DNA of 64,000 nt from Alteromonas sp. KUL106 (lineage in GTDB: Bacteria; Pseudomonadota; Gammaproteobacteria; Enterobacterales; Alteromonadaceae), in NCBI RefSeq assembly GCF_009811415.1, contig NZ_BLIG01000007.1, forward strand, positions 1-64,000. The letters are read 5' to 3'. The notes beneath the pieces are model-generated. The model saw only the letters and a list, made by a program, of their open reading frames with translations, did not search any database and was not told the DNA's origin. The translations under genes and the position numbers were made by a program. This document shows positions 8,625 to 19,080 of this stretch, in pieces. Numbering within the stretch: the first letter of the stretch is position 1; each line of letters opens with the position of its first letter.

Positions 8625-9554
8625 TTACGATTGTTTCAGCGACATCAATTTATCATTATTTGGGAATAGCAATAACCCTTGCTGTAGAACCTCTTCCGCT
8701 TTTGAGTTTTCACCATTTTTCCTCAACGCTATTACATAGTTATGAACATAAGCATTTTGTGTTTTGCCCGCCACATAACCTTTTTCAAACCATCGCACGG
8801 CCTCACCGCTATCAAGTTTGAGATAGTAGTTTGCAGTTAAAAAGTAGCTTAACCAATAATCTGGCCATCGCTGCGAGGCCGTTTCTAAAAAAGCGAGTGC
8901 TTGCTGTTTATCGCCAACTTTCAACATGTCATATGCAGCGCTCACGTAACCGAAAGGATCCATTTGCGATGATGTTTTTTCTGGGGGAACTGGCGCCAAG
9001 TACCAGTAATTACCTCTTCCCCATGTTCTCTCAAACAACTCGAGCGACATTTCATGATTTGGCGTTAACCCCGTGTGCAACTTTACGGTGCCCTTGTCGC
9101 TATCGAACCCGATAACCACGGCGTAGTGCCACTGGGGTAGGAGCTGAATAGATAAGTTTTGAAATACGATTACGGGTATATCGTCTTTAACGAACTGCAG
9201 TAAGGAAGAAATTGTCCCGCGCTCGGTATAGGGTAAGAAGCCATACTGACGAGTAGCTGCAACCATTTCTAGCTGCAAACTTCCTTCCTTATTGGGAATA
9301 AACAACTTAGGTGCAATTTCTTCTGGAGAAATGCTTTCTCCGTAATACCCGAACACTTCAGATAGCGTGGTAGGCCCGCAGTAAAATTGCTCTTGTGGAA
9401 AAAAAGGCACCGAACTAATAGTGTGGGATGAGGGCAAAGACGCAAGCCCTTCTTTTCGTAACTGGTCGGCTTGTGGAGTAGACTGGCATCCAGTCAATGC
9501 AATTAAAAGTGAAAAGCCTGCTAAATAGCAGGCTTTTTTAATGATACTGACCAT
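8625..9554 (-). CDS. PA2778-family C39-like cysteine peptidase lipoprotein with TPR tail
   Basis: About 309 residues from the ATG at 9554, which lies 4 bases after the stop of the upstream gene and gives a proper lipoprotein signal (LIALTGC, lipobox Cys near residue 23). The papain-fold C39-like domain carries the catalytic Cys in QFYCGPTTL, the His in QWHYAVVIGFD and a following acidic/turn region (HTGL). The C-terminal 100 residues are TPR-like helices. The pairing with a PA2779-type protein is conserved in Pseudomonas and related bacteria. The natural substrate is not established. A longer frame to 9605 would put 17 residues before the lipoprotein signal and is unlikely. A perfect hairpin overlaps the signal-peptide codons (see 9512). 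Confidence 0.85.
   Translation of the reverse strand: MVSIIKKACYLAGFSLLIALTGCQSTPQADQLRKEGLASLPSSHTISSVPFFPQEQFYCGPTTLSEVFGYYGESISPEEIAPKLFIPNKEGSLQLEMVAATRQYGFLPYTERGTISSLLQFVKDDIPVIVFQNLSIQLLPQWHYAVVIGFDSDKGTVKLHTGLTPNHEMSLELFERTWGRGNYWYLAPVPPEKTSSQMDPFGYVSAAYDMLKVGDKQQALAFLETASQRWPDYWLSYFLTANYYLKLDSGEAVRWFEKGYVAGKTQNAYVHNYVIALRKNGENSKAEEVLQQGLLLFPNNDKLMSLKQS
9512..9539. terminator. Terminator-like hairpin inside the 5' coding end of the cysteine peptidase gene
   Basis: AAAGCCTGCTA and TAGCAGGCTTT form a perfect stem with a 2-base loop. It encodes part of the peptidase signal peptide (KKACYLAGF). On the plus strand it is followed by six T, and on the minus strand by TTTTC. It could act as an antisense-direction terminator or as an attenuator limiting transcription from the upstream PA2779 gene into the peptidase gene. 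Confidence 0.5.
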
Positions 9555-9558
9555 TCGA

Positions 9559-9939
9559 TTAACTGTTAACCGGGCGAATGAACGGGTAAACATCGGTAAC
9601 ACCAACTAAGTCTAAAATGGCGATAATGGCGAGTACCGTCAATACCGCACCAACGATACCACCCGCTGGCGCCTGGTTTATTTCGTTATTTAGCTGAGCA
9701 ATTTCGCTGTCTGTCATCGCATTGATTCTTGCAATTGCGTCATTGCTATCAACACCTAAGCTCACTAGTTTGCTTTGCACATCTGCACGATTAACCATAT
9801 TGATAAGCTGCGTTTTATTGTATTGAGCAACTTGGGTTTGCATGACGGAATCTGAACTTATGGCTTCTGCATGCACACTACCAGACATTAAAACCGTTGC
9901 CGAAAAGCAACCAATTGCGATTTTTTTCAAGTACTTCAT
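9559..9939 (-). CDS. PA2779-family small secreted/membrane protein
   Basis: 126 residues: a signal peptide (MKYLKKIAIGCFSATVLMSGSVHA), a helical region with SSDSVMQTQVAQYNKTQLINM, then a glycine hinge and one hydrophobic segment (GGIVGAVLTVLAIIAILDLVGVTDVYPF). This is the layout of the PA2779 family, which is encoded immediately upstream of the PA2778 cysteine peptidase, as here. It may be the peptidase's partner or substrate. A clear AGAGGAAAA ribosome binding site lies upstream of the ATG. Membrane-anchored periplasmic location is inferred. Confidence 0.82.
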   Translation of the reverse strand: MKYLKKIAIGCFSATVLMSGSVHAEAISSDSVMQTQVAQYNKTQLINMVNRADVQSKLVSLGVDSNDAIARINAMTDSEIAQLNNEINQAPAGGIVGAVLTVLAIIAILDLVGVTDVYPFIRPVNS

Positions 9940-10474
9940 ATGTTTTCCTCTTTAAAATGCACAGTTTTATTTTTCATTGCGTTATCTAGCCTGTTTGGCG
10001 TCCGCTAACATTTGATTCCATAAAACTTCGCACTGACGTTACAGACGCTTTCGCGAACTGCGGCATTATTTCAAGTAGAATGGTTAGCAAATTTAGGGCC
10101 GTAACGCATAAAGCTGATCCTCCATTTACTGCCCCTCCTCTAAAGTACACATAGATAGCGGCATTGAGGTTTTGCTTTCATAACGTTATCGCTCGTTGAT
10201 ATTGCAATCTTATCGAACAAACTTAACCCCGCTCATACAAACAATAGGTAAAATTTTTACATTAGGGAATTATTTTCCTATTTAAGTTTTATGTGCGTGT
10301 TTAACTGAAGGCAGAGGTTGGTATCTCCTATTGCGATACAAACTAAAAACTGTTCAAAATTCCCTCGACATGTAGTCCTCAATTCCTTATAGTGCGCGCG
10401 CTTTTATATATTAGTGAAGTAACGTCAACGTTCACTACTATCTCTTCTCATCGTTTTACCCCTGGATACCAGTT
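9940..10474. other. Intergenic region between PA2779 and ybiT
   Basis: 535 bases with no convincing gene on either strand. It is AT-rich in its right half and must hold the divergent promoters for the PA2779-PA2778 pair (minus) and ybiT (plus). A TATAGTGCGCGCGC stretch about 90 bases before ybiT is a possible promoter element. I see no operator palindrome or repeat. Confidence 0.6.
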
Positions 10475-12067
10475 TTGATTACCACCGCAAACATTACAAT
10501 GCAGTTTGGCTCTAAGCCATTATTTGAAAATATCTCCGCGAAGTTCGGCAATGGCAACCGATACGGCCTGATTGGCGCAAACGGTTGTGGCAAGTCTACG
10601 TTTATGAAAATTCTGAGCGGTAAACTTACGCCATCTTCCGGTAACGTCTCCATGTCGCCCGGTACTAAGCTGGGCATTTTGAGTCAGGACCAATTTGCAT
10701 TTGAAGAGTTTAGCGTTGTTGATACGGTCATTATGGGTGACCGCGAGCTTTGGGAAGTCAAGCAAGAGCGTGACGCTATCTACAGCAAACCGGATATGAG
10801 CGAGGAAGACGGTATGCGTGTAGCAGACCTTGAAACCCAGTTCGCCGAGATGGATGGTTACACCGCCGAAGCCCGTGCAGGCGATATATTAAATTCCGCA
10901 GGCATAGACGAAAGTTATCATTTTGGTTTGATGAAAGAAGTGGCACCAGGCAAAAAAGTACGCGTGCTTTTAGCGCAGGCCCTCTTTGCCGAGCCCGACA
11001 TTTTGCTTCTAGACGAACCAACTAACAACTTGGATATCTATACCATCAGCTGGCTGGCGGAAGAACTTAATAAGCGGAAGTCGACCATGCTGATTATCTC
11101 GCACGACAGGCACTTTCTAAACTCAGTGTGCACGCACATGGCCGATATCGACTACGGTGAGCTCCGTGTTTATCCGGGTAATTACGATGACTACATTGAA
11201 GCCGCAATGCTAGTTCAAGAGCAGCTTCACGCAGAAAACGCGAAAAAGTCGGCAGAAATTGAAGAATTACAAAGCTTCGTTGCGCGCTTCTCCGCCAACG
11301 CATCAAAAGCGAAACAAGCGACCTCGCGTGCCCGCCGTCTTGAGAAGATTGAGTTAGCTGAGGTAAAAGCGTCTAGCCGTCGTAAGCCATATATTGTATT
11401 TAAACAACACAAAAAGCTTCATAGACTTGCCATTACGCTTGAAGGGTTAGGCCATAGCTATCCAGATCTTCCTTTATTCGACAATGCTAACTTGCTCTTA
11501 GAAGCCGGTCAGCGTTTGGCCATTATTGGTGAGAACGGCGCAGGAAAAACTACACTACTAAAATGTTTAGTTAACGACATTGAGCCAACCTCAGGAAGCT
11601 ACAAATGGGCAGAAAATGCTGCTATCGGCTATATTCCGCAGGACAACGCTAAGTACTTTGCAGAAGACATTACCATGTTCGAGTGGATGAGCCAGTGGCG
11701 CAGTCCAAAGCACGATGATCTGCAAATTAAAGGTATGCTAGGCCGTTTATTATTTACTTCTGACGACTTTAACAAGCGCGTTCAGGTTTGCTCTGGTGGT
11801 GAAAAGAACCGTTTATTGTTCGGCAAATTAATGCTTGAAGACATTAACGTGTTAGTGATGGATGAGCCTACTAACCACATGGACATGGAATCTATTGAAG
11901 CGTTGAATAATGCCCTTTATAAATTTGATGGTACGGTAATTTTTGTCAGCCACGACCGTGAGTTTGTTTCATCACTGGCTACTCAGATTATCGAAATTAA
12001 AGATAAGCAACTTAATCATTTTGACGGAACCTACGAAGAATTCTTGGCGCATAAAGAAAACGCTTAA
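10475..12067 (+). CDS. ybiT: ABC-F ATPase YbiT
   Basis: 530 residues with two ABC nucleotide-binding domains and no membrane segments, as in the ABC-F translation-factor class. Walker A motifs are GANGCGKST and GENGAGKTT; the Walker B/switch regions are [11 protein letters not shown] and [11 protein letters not shown]; the second signature is CSGGEKNR. An arm/linker of charged helices lies near residue 250-310. The N-terminus ([19 protein letters not shown]) is the one I associate with E. coli YbiT. The start is a TTG codon; this choice aligns the N-terminus with the family, and no ATG is available before the conserved region. ABC-F proteins act on the ribosome E site; the exact role of YbiT is modest or conditional. 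It is monocistronic with its own terminator. Confidence 0.93.
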   Translation: MITTANITMQFGSKPLFENISAKFGNGNRYGLIGANGCGKSTFMKILSGKLTPSSGNVSMSPGTKLGILSQDQFAFEEFSVVDTVIMGDRELWEVKQERDAIYSKPDMSEEDGMRVADLETQFAEMDGYTAEARAGDILNSAGIDESYHFGLMKEVAPGKKVRVLLAQALFAEPDILLLDEPTNNLDIYTISWLAEELNKRKSTMLIISHDRHFLNSVCTHMADIDYGELRVYPGNYDDYIEAAMLVQEQLHAENAKKSAEIEELQSFVARFSANASKAKQATSRARRLEKIELAEVKASSRRKPYIVFKQHKKLHRLAITLEGLGHSYPDLPLFDNANLLLEAGQRLAIIGENGAGKTTLLKCLVNDIEPTSGSYKWAENAAIGYIPQDNAKYFAEDITMFEWMSQWRSPKHDDLQIKGMLGRLLFTSDDFNKRVQVCSGGEKNRLLFGKLMLEDINVLVMDEPTNHMDMESIEALNNALYKFDGTVIFVSHDREFVSSLATQIIEIKDKQLNHFDGTYEEFLAHKENA

Positions 12068-12075
12068 CTAACAAA

Positions 12076-12098
12076 AAAGGGGCGATTATCGCCCCTTT
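12076..12098 (+). terminator. Rho-independent terminator after ybiT
   Basis: AAAGGGGCGAT pairs with ATCGCCCCTTT around a one-base loop, 8 bases after the ybiT stop. The T-run is short, but an A-run precedes the stem. Confidence 0.7.
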
Positions 12099-12145
12099 AG
12101 TTTACGTATTAAGGCTTTGTCTTCACCCTAATTAAACCTATGCAT

Positions 12146-12934
12146 TTATTGACGTGAGGTACTTTCACTTCCTATCAAGAACTGTCGTGTCATTCCCGCA
12201 AGATTATCAAAGTACTCGACGAGTGCAGCCTTAACTGGCGCTAACTCTTCTTCAGTTATATTTTCAAAATCAACGGGATCAGCAAAGTTATCAAGTGGTT
12301 TATTCTTGGCTAAGTAAGTCTGTGTTTCTTTGATATTTTCTAGTCGTGTGATGTCCACTGGCTTGTCAATCGTTTCTATAGATATCATAAAGCTGGCAGA
12401 CGCCATGTAGTTATCTAGCCCTAAAAAACTTCTCGTAAAAAGCCCATAACCTTGGCTATAGTGCTCTGAACAACCATACATCCCGCACTCCATTGCTGCC
12501 AGAGTGGGTGACTCTTTAATGATAATGACAGCCGTTATGCCTTCTGCAGTGAGTTTTTCACGGGTGCTCGTGCTCTTTTCATTGAATACCCATTCCTTGT
12601 TAACCACATCAACAAAGTTAAGCGTATCGTTTTCAGAAATGAGGGTTGAGATATCTACAACATCGTAAGAGGTTCCCTTCTCTATTTTTTCTTCGAAAAG
12701 ATTAAATATCGTCTCTTTAAACTGCCATTCGTAGCTATACTCTTTGCTGAAATTATTAAAAATTGTCGTACCAACATGGGTATGGCTTGGATTGTCTTTA
12801 GCGACTATTAGAACGCCAATTTTACTTTTTTCAGGTGCTTTGTAACCCGTTGTCGGTGGGACATAGGTTGATGCACATCCTGTAGCCAAGAGTGCCAAAA
12901 TAAATAAGTTAAGTAACTTAAACAGCGATTTCAT
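12146..12934 (-). CDS. Hypothetical lipoprotein
   Basis: 262 residues beginning with a lipoprotein signal (LFILALLATGCASTY, lipobox Cys about residue 20). The rest is a mixed alpha/beta protein without membrane segments. It has a KIGVLIVAKDNPSHTHVGTTIFNNF strand-helix start and a middle strand TAVIIIKESPTLAAMECGMYGC. I do not recognise a named family. The general shape recalls envelope lipoproteins that assemble near outer-membrane or export complexes, but this is not supported by motifs. It is monocistronic, between two convergent or divergent neighbours. Confidence 0.75.
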   Translation of the reverse strand: MKSLFKLLNLFILALLATGCASTYVPPTTGYKAPEKSKIGVLIVAKDNPSHTHVGTTIFNNFSKEYSYEWQFKETIFNLFEEKIEKGTSYDVVDISTLISENDTLNFVDVVNKEWVFNEKSTSTREKLTAEGITAVIIIKESPTLAAMECGMYGCSEHYSQGYGLFTRSFLGLDNYMASASFMISIETIDKPVDITRLENIKETQTYLAKNKPLDNFADPVDFENITEEELAPVKAALVEYFDNLAGMTRQFLIGSESTSRQ

Positions 12935-13269
12935 CTTTATTCCTTTGTGCCTTTCGCACTTTTTAGTTGTCTTTTTTTACATTTTGGCCGTTAAGCCCCA
13001 CGGCCATTTCGACGAATTCAGAAATGCGCTTTTGAGCTAGCAGCACGTTAAAATCGCATAAGTTTTTAATTAAAACAACGTGCATTACGTTTCTTTTTTG
13101 CTTTGTTTCAAAACGATAAAAACGTTGAGGGCAAGCAGATAAAAACCCAAAATAGGCACGCCCTTATACCTATCCCTTTTGCGTAAAACCTCTAGATAGA
13201 AAGGCTTTGCAATAAATTGTGATCGAACCTTACGCCTACGCTGTAATGTGAGTAAAAAGGAAATTAGTT
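12935..13269. other. Intergenic region between the lipoprotein gene and the MipA-family gene
   Basis: 335 bases with no gene. It contains an imperfect pair of inverted 7-base arms (GCACGTT near 13041 and AACGTGC near 13078) separated by AT-rich sequence. It also holds the divergent promoters for the flanking genes. No recognised operator is seen. Confidence 0.5.
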
Positions 13270-14037
13270 ATGACATTTCGAAAGCGTATAAAAGTAACTA
13301 GCTTAACGGCACCCTTAATCTTTTCAGCGATGGCTTCAGCACAGCAACCTTCTGCCGCTCAGCAACCTCAGGGCTGGATGTGGGGCTTTGGTATAGCCGC
13401 ATCGCAAGACGTCTACACCGACTTTGACAATCGCATTGTACCTATTCCTATTATTGGCTACACCGGGGAAAAATTGCGGGTTTATGGGCCTTTCATAGGC
13501 TATGAACTCTATCGTGAACAAGGCTTTACCCTCGACGCTCAACTTGTGCCTGTATTTGCAGGTTATGAAGAAGATGATAGCGCAGTGTTTGCCGGTATGG
13601 ACGACAGAGACTTCAGCTACGCGGCCGGTATCGCACTTAATTACAACACTGGTAGCTGGGTTTATTCACTGTCAACGAATGCTGATGTACTCAGCAAGTT
13701 TGACGGCTATCAAGCCTCTGCACGAGTCGGTAAGCAGTTTAGAATAGATAATTTCATGATTGAGCCGTCGGTGGGTGTGAACTATCAAGACAGTAACTAT
13801 GTCGACTATTATTACGGGGTACGCCCCGAAGAAGCCACTGCGTTTCGAAGTACATATCGAGGTGACAGCGCACTTAACACCGAAGTTCGTGTAGCCGTTT
13901 CTACCCGTCAGTTTTTAGGCGGCATGACCCGTTTAGAGGTTGGCGCAACTTTTTTTGACGATAGCATCAGCGATAGCCCGCTAACAGACGATGATACAGC
14001 ACTCAGTGCAATGCTGGTCTATACCCGTTTTTTCTGA
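13270..14037 (+). CDS. MipA/OmpV-family outer-membrane protein
   Basis: 255 residues with a signal peptide ending about ASAQQ, then a barrel of alternating strands. The MipA/OmpV family pattern is visible: a WMWGFGIAASQDVYTDFDNRIVPIPI start, a YGPFIGYELYR strand and a C-terminal LVYTRFF ending in Phe for outer-membrane insertion. Family members act as scaffolds or as osmotic/antibiotic-linked porins; the exact role here is unknown. An AAAAGGA site precedes the ATG. Its neighbours are unrelated, and it appears monocistronic. Confidence 0.85.
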   Translation: MTFRKRIKVTSLTAPLIFSAMASAQQPSAAQQPQGWMWGFGIAASQDVYTDFDNRIVPIPIIGYTGEKLRVYGPFIGYELYREQGFTLDAQLVPVFAGYEEDDSAVFAGMDDRDFSYAAGIALNYNTGSWVYSLSTNADVLSKFDGYQASARVGKQFRIDNFMIEPSVGVNYQDSNYVDYYYGVRPEEATAFRSTYRGDSALNTEVRVAVSTRQFLGGMTRLEVGATFFDDSISDSPLTDDDTALSAMLVYTRFF

Positions 14038-14145
14038 CGTTTTGGTTCACGCTTAAACACCATCAGATAGATACGAAGAATAATAGATGTTAGGCCCTAT
14101 GCTTGAAGAGCTCGACGCATAGCCACAACAAACCTATGCTCTCTT

Positions 14146-14176
14146 ATAAAAATGCCCTCACTTTACTTTGAGGGCA
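14146..14176 (-). terminator. Rho-independent terminator after creA
   Basis: TGCCCTCA (14153-14160) and TGAGGGCA (14169-14176) form the stem. On the minus strand the stem is followed by a T-rich tail, which is the A-run at 14146-14152. It lies 14 bases after the creA stop. Confidence 0.75.
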
Positions 14177-14190
14177 CGTGAGTTATTTGC

Positions 14191-14772
14191 CTATTGGTAA
14201 TATGCAGGCTTTTTAAACGCGAGCGTTTCCCATAGTGGTACGGTTGACAAGCTATGTTTATAACTGCCAGACGTTTCTTTGGTACTGTAAGAGAGATAAA
14301 TCAGCGTTTTTGAGTCGGCATCATAAATTCTTCTAAGCTTCATGTTTTTGAAAAACACGCTCTTAGATTTTTTGAAAATCACTTCCCCTGAGTCTGATTT
14401 ATCAATGGCCTCTAACATCTCAGCCGTGATAGGCCCGGTTTGTCTGCATGCAATTGAACTGTCTGATGGGTCCGACAAATCAAGGTTCGCTTCAATACTC
14501 GAAATATGGCAGGTAACGCCAGTTACAATTGGATCTTGAAGCGCATCAATTTTGATGTCTTTTGTGGTAAACAGCCCTAGAGATACGTCACCAACCTCGC
14601 TGTCGCTACAGCCCGCCAAAGTCATCATCGATGTGACAAACAACCCCAACACGATGCTTTTCAGGACAGTCCCATTAATAAAAGTACCGTTCATAGAAGC
14701 GCTGTCTCTAAAATGACTCGCCACAGAGGTATGCGCCTCTTGCGAGCTTGTCCAACGTCCATTTTTTTTCAT
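14191..14772 (-). CDS. creA: CreA-family protein, possible lipoprotein
   Basis: 193 residues. The conserved CreA core is clear: VGDVSLGLFTTKDIKIDALQDP, then the VTCHISS region, a CRQTGPI segment and a C-terminal YDADSKTLIYLSYSTK strand. CreA is a small periplasmic protein of unknown function, widespread in proteobacteria. An internal hydrophobic stretch ends in a lipobox-like TLAGC, implying a lipoprotein signal that would start at the ATG at 14694. The ATG at 14772 has the better ribosome binding site (GAGGT) but leaves a polar 26-residue leader, so the true start is uncertain. A terminator follows. Confidence 0.8.
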   Translation of the reverse strand: MKKNGRWTSSQEAHTSVASHFRDSASMNGTFINGTVLKSIVLGLFVTSMMTLAGCSDSEVGDVSLGLFTTKDIKIDALQDPIVTGVTCHISSIEANLDLSDPSDSSIACRQTGPITAEMLEAIDKSDSGEVIFKKSKSVFFKNMKLRRIYDADSKTLIYLSYSTKETSGSYKHSLSTVPLWETLAFKKPAYYQ

Positions 14773-14841
14773 ACCATTACTACCTCTGTGTTGATCATGA
14801 TCTGCTATATATCTACTCGAATTACCGAGCCTTTGATCATC

Positions 14842-16425
14842 TTAGCCTAACAGGTTTAGCTGTGTTTTATCCATTAAGGCGTGCTGCTTAATTAGCTGCT
14901 TTGCTTTTTCGATATCCGGCGCGAAATAGCGATCTTTGTCGTAAAAAGGCACTTGATGGCGCAGTAAATCAGTAAGAACCTGCAGCTTATCGCTGGTCTT
15001 TAGCGGTTTCCTAAAATCTAACCCCTGACAGGCCGCTAGCCACTCAATGGCCAAAATACCTGCCACGTTGTCAAAGATATCCCTCAAACGCCGTGCAGCA
15101 AAGGTGGCCATAGAGACATGGTCTTCTTGGTTCGCAGACGTAGGTAACGAATCAATAGATGCCGGGTGTGCAAGGGTTTTATTTTCACTCGCAAGTGCCG
15201 CACAGGTAACCTGCGCAATCATAAAACCTGAATTCACCCCTCCGTTTTCAACGAGAAACGGCGGTAAGCCGCTTAAGTGAGTATCAATCATAAGCGACAT
15301 TCTGCGCTCTGACAGCGCACCAATTTCAGACAGGGCAATGGCCAACATATCTGCTGCCATCGCCACTGTTTCTGCATGAAAATTTCCGCCAGATAAAATA
15401 TCGCCTGTTGCCGTGTTACCATCGCTATCACTTTCGACAAAGACCAGCGGGTTGTCGCTAACCCCATTGGCTTCAACCACTAAGATTTCTTGGGCATAGC
15501 GCATTTGTTGTAAACACGCCCCCATCACCTGCGGCTGACAGCGCAATGAATAGGGGTCTTGTACTTTTTCACATCGTTGGTGAGACTGTCCTATCTCTGA
15601 TGTCGCCAGCAACGTTCTAAACGCCGTCGCTACGTCGCACTGACTTTTGTGACCGCGCACTTCATGAATGCGCGCGTCAAAAGGCACTCTAGAGCCCAGC
15701 GCAGCGTCCACAGTGAGTGCGCCAATACCTATAGCACTATGAAGCGCATTTTCAGTGTAAAACAGCCCCTGAAGTGCAAAGGCTGTCGATGCTTGCGTAC
15801 CATTTAGCAGCGCTAGCCCCTCTTTAGGCGCCAGTGCAATAGGCTGCATACCGGCTATTTCTAAAGCTTTGGCTGCACTAATTCGCTCTCCTTTATAAAA
15901 GGCCTCTCCTTCACCTAAAAGTACCACACTCATATGTGCTAACGGCGCTAAATCTCCGCTGGCTCCTACCGACCCTTTTTCCGGAATGGCAGGATACACC
16001 TGTGCGTTAAACAAGGTAATGAGGGCCTCTATTACGCTTAATCGGATCCCTGAAAAGCCCCGAGCTAACGAGTTAATTTTCAGCAGCATAAGCAGGCGGA
16101 CCGTGTCTTCTTGCATAAAATCGCCTGTGCCCGCCGCATGCGATAATACAATACTGCGTTGTAGTAGTTCTAATTCGTCAACATTAATGCGCGTGTTAGC
16201 TAAAAGCCCAAAACCCGTATTGATGCCATACACCGTTCGGTTTTCTTTTATAACGTTCAATACTACCTCTTCGGCGGCGTTTATAGCAGGTGCAGCACTG
16301 TCATCTAGCGTCAAATGAATATGACTTCGATGCACTTCTCTTAATTGATCTAAGGTCAATGTGCCAGGGACAAGCGTTAGCGTTTTAACGCCCTCTTGCT
16401 CAGTGAAAAAAGACGAGTACGACAT
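14842..16425 (-). CDS. hutH: Histidine ammonia-lyase
   Basis: 527 residues, close to the usual 510. It deaminates L-histidine to urocanate, the first step of histidine catabolism, in the cytoplasm. The Ala-Ser-Gly triplet that cyclises to the MIO electrophile is at residues about 155-157 ([16 protein letters not shown]). Other family features include YGINTGFG near residue 62, [14 protein letters not shown], and [11 protein letters not shown] near the C-terminal third. The gene begins 2 bases after the hutU stop, so the two are tightly coupled, and it is the last gene of the hutC-hutU-hutH arm. No anomalies. Confidence 0.97.
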   Translation of the reverse strand: MSYSSFFTEQEGVKTLTLVPGTLTLDQLREVHRSHIHLTLDDSAAPAINAAEEVVLNVIKENRTVYGINTGFGLLANTRINVDELELLQRSIVLSHAAGTGDFMQEDTVRLLMLLKINSLARGFSGIRLSVIEALITLFNAQVYPAIPEKGSVGASGDLAPLAHMSVVLLGEGEAFYKGERISAAKALEIAGMQPIALAPKEGLALLNGTQASTAFALQGLFYTENALHSAIGIGALTVDAALGSRVPFDARIHEVRGHKSQCDVATAFRTLLATSEIGQSHQRCEKVQDPYSLRCQPQVMGACLQQMRYAQEILVVEANGVSDNPLVFVESDSDGNTATGDILSGGNFHAETVAMAADMLAIALSEIGALSERRMSLMIDTHLSGLPPFLVENGGVNSGFMIAQVTCAALASENKTLAHPASIDSLPTSANQEDHVSMATFAARRLRDIFDNVAGILAIEWLAACQGLDFRKPLKTSDKLQVLTDLLRHQVPFYDKDRYFAPDIEKAKQLIKQHALMDKTQLNLLG

Positions 16426-16427
16426 GG

Positions 16428-18167
16428 TTACGCCTCCCCGCCCGAGCGTTCATTTGAGCCATGGCCTGAATCTGTGTCGTCCGCCCTTGGAGTATTAGAC
16501 GCGCCATTGACCATAGGGAGGTCAAGACTATGCTTTGCGGCACAGTCTTTCGCTATATCGTAACCCGCGTCCGCATGACGCATCACGCCTGTGGCAGGGT
16601 CGTTGTGAAGGACTCGAGCAATACGCTGTGCCGCTTCATCGGTACCGTCACAAACAATCACGACGCCCGAATGTTGGCTAAATCCCATGCCTACACCGCC
16701 ACCATGATGCAAACTCACCCAAGTCGCGCCACCAGCGGTGTTCAAGAGTGCGTTAAGTAATGGCCAATCCGATACGGCGTCAGAGCCATCAAGCATGGCC
16801 TCAGTTTCTCTATTGGGTGAAGCTACCGAGCCAGAGTCGAGATGATCACGACCAATCACGACAGGCGCGCTGAGCTCACCGCTGCGGACCATTTCGTTGA
16901 AGGCCAAACCCAACTTTTGCCGTTCACCCAAACCCACCCAGCAAATACGCGCGGGAAGGCCTTGAAACTGAATACGTGCTTTGGCCATATCTAACCAGTT
17001 GTGTAGATGTGGGTTGTCGGGGATGAGCTCTTTAACCTTGGCGTCAGTTTTATAGATATCTTCTGGATCGCCCGATAACGCAGCCCATCTAAAAGGGCCT
17101 ATGCCCTGGCAGAAAAGCGGTCGAATATAGGCGGGTACAAAACCCGGAAAGTCAAAGGCATGTTCAATGCCCTCTTCCAATGCCATTTGTCTGATGTTGT
17201 TGCCGTAATCAAGTGTGGCTGCGCCCGCTTGTTGAAAACCAAGCATGGCTTTAACTTGCAATGCCATTGACTGCTTTGCTTTTTTAATAACGCACGCTTC
17301 ATCTTTTTTACGTTGTGCTTCTGCTTGGTCCAATGTCCACCCAACCGGTAGATAACCATTTAGTGGATCGTGCGCGCTGGTTTGGTCGGTCACCACATCA
17401 GGAATAATGCCTTTTTCTAGCATATCGGGAAATACGTCAGCAGCATTGCCAAGTAAGCCTATGGATATGGGCTTACCGTCTTGTTTGGCTTCGCGTAAAA
17501 GGCACATTGCCTCCTCTAATGAATGTGCTTTCTTATCTAAATAACCTGTGCGAATTCTGAAGTCTATGCGAGTTTCATCGACTTCCACAGCGATCATGGA
17601 GAAACCTGCCATTGTCGCGGCGAGAGGCTGAGCGCCCCCCATGCCTCCAAGACCCCCAGTGAGGATCCAGCGGCCCTCAGCACTGCCTTCAAAATGCGTT
17701 TTCGCCACGCTAATAAAGGTTTCATAAGTACCTTGAACGATGCCTTGTGAGCCAATGTAAATCCACGACCCCGCTGTCATTTGCCCGTACATCATCAAAC
17801 CTTCTTTATCCAGAGCATTAAAATGCTCCCAATTTGCCCAGTGCGGCACGAGGTTCGAGTTAGCAATGAGCACACGGGGGGCATTTTCGTGGGTGGGGAA
17901 TACCCCAACCGGCTTGCCTGACTGAATGAGTAAGGTTTCGTCCGTATTTAAGCGCTTGAGCACTTCAACAATTTTATCGTAAGACGCCCAATCACGGGCC
18001 GCGCGTCCAATGCCGCCATACACCACCAAATTTTGCGGATGCTCTGCCACTTCGGGGTCTAAGTTATTCATTAACATGCGCAGAGGCGCTTCAGTTTGCC
18101 AGCTTTTTGTATTGAGCGTACTGCCTCTAGGGGCACGAATCTCTCTTGTAGGGTCGAGGCGTTTCAT
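16428..18167 (-). CDS. hutU: Urocanate hydratase
   Basis: About 579 residues from the ATG at 18167, preceded by AGGAGA; an upstream frame to 18200 is unlikely. It converts urocanate to 4-imidazolone-5-propionate using tightly bound NAD+. The NAD-binding glycine-rich stretch [18 protein letters not shown] and the conserved Cys-containing [13 protein letters not shown] are present, as is the C-terminal [16 protein letters not shown] motif. A polar C-terminal tail of about 20 residues extends past the usual end. It is between hutC and hutH on the same strand and completes the pathway with the divergent hutI-hutG. Confidence 0.97.
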   Translation of the reverse strand: MKRLDPTREIRAPRGSTLNTKSWQTEAPLRMLMNNLDPEVAEHPQNLVVYGGIGRAARDWASYDKIVEVLKRLNTDETLLIQSGKPVGVFPTHENAPRVLIANSNLVPHWANWEHFNALDKEGLMMYGQMTAGSWIYIGSQGIVQGTYETFISVAKTHFEGSAEGRWILTGGLGGMGGAQPLAATMAGFSMIAVEVDETRIDFRIRTGYLDKKAHSLEEAMCLLREAKQDGKPISIGLLGNAADVFPDMLEKGIIPDVVTDQTSAHDPLNGYLPVGWTLDQAEAQRKKDEACVIKKAKQSMALQVKAMLGFQQAGAATLDYGNNIRQMALEEGIEHAFDFPGFVPAYIRPLFCQGIGPFRWAALSGDPEDIYKTDAKVKELIPDNPHLHNWLDMAKARIQFQGLPARICWVGLGERQKLGLAFNEMVRSGELSAPVVIGRDHLDSGSVASPNRETEAMLDGSDAVSDWPLLNALLNTAGGATWVSLHHGGGVGMGFSQHSGVVIVCDGTDEAAQRIARVLHNDPATGVMRHADAGYDIAKDCAAKHSLDLPMVNGASNTPRADDTDSGHGSNERSGGEA

Positions 18168-18272
18168 AAACTTCTCCTGGGCGTTGAACTTCGCCAACAT
18201 ATTATTTTTATAGGAAGTCAGATTTTTTTACAGAAGGCGCCTTGATGATAAGGACCTTCGGCGCATATACAC

Positions 18273-19052
18273 TTAGAACTCTAAATGTCCACCCAGGCGA
18301 TAACGACTGCCTGGGTGATAAAGCACTGCGTGACTCACCACTGCGTTTGAATTCAGTGTTGATTTAGTGATGAGCGAACGGTCGCTGTTGTTTGCTCCGC
18401 TAGCTAACGCTCCCCGAGAGAACGTACGCCTAGTGATTTTCAAGCAAGGTTCTTTGGGTTTAATCAACAACGCTTGTGCTATATCTTTTTCAACCACCAC
18501 AGCTTCAACACTGTGATCAGCCTGAGAGAGGGGCGCGACCTGATTCAAATAAAAGTTCGCAGTTTGCGCTTTAAAATCTTTATCTAAGTAGTCTTCAACC
18601 CACATTGGATTAACCCATCTGTCTTCATATTGAACAGGCAAGTTATTCTCGCAGTGCACAATAATGCTGTGGAATACAGGCTTGCCCACATCAATAGCAA
18701 GTCGCTGAGCAATTGCATTGCTGGCTGGCGCCGTTTCCAATACCAAAATTTCGTTGGTATAACGATGTCCCCGCTGCTCTATTTCATCGCGAATACTTTT
18801 AATCTCAAGCATAGAACTCATCGGTCGGCTGTCAGACACAAAAGTGCCGATCCCCTGACTGCGCATTAAAATGCCCTCGTCTACCATTTCACTTAGCGCC
18901 CGTCGTGCGGTCATCCGGCTAACGCCGTGTTGCTGCGCCAGTTGGTTTTCTGAAGGCACCTGACTGCCAGGTTTCATCTCACCGTCTTCAATGGCATCCA
19001 AAATCGCCGCTTTAATTACCCTGTATCGAGGTTGCATATCGTGGTCATTCAC
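18273..19052 (-). CDS. hutC: Histidine-utilisation repressor HutC (GntR family)
   Basis: 259 residues. The N-terminal GntR winged helix (MKPGSQVPSENQLAQQHGVSRMTARRALSEMVDEG, residues about 22-57) is followed by a UTRA effector-binding domain ending in VLYHPGSRYRLGGHLEF, a C-terminus typical of HutC. HutC represses hut genes and is relieved by urocanate in Pseudomonas and Klebsiella. It sits at the head of the hutC-hutU-hutH arm and beside a 22-bp perfect palindrome (19081) in the divergent promoter, the expected site of its binding. About 105 bases separate it from hutU; that gap contains overlapping GC-rich inverted repeats that might lower read-through. Confidence 0.94.
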   Translation of the reverse strand: MNDHDMQPRYRVIKAAILDAIEDGEMKPGSQVPSENQLAQQHGVSRMTARRALSEMVDEGILMRSQGIGTFVSDSRPMSSMLEIKSIRDEIEQRGHRYTNEILVLETAPASNAIAQRLAIDVGKPVFHSIIVHCENNLPVQYEDRWVNPMWVEDYLDKDFKAQTANFYLNQVAPLSQADHSVEAVVVEKDIAQALLIKPKEPCLKITRRTFSRGALASGANNSDRSLITKSTLNSNAVVSHAVLYHPGSRYRLGGHLEF

Positions 19053-19080
19053 AACTAAATTGTTAATAATATGCTAACAG

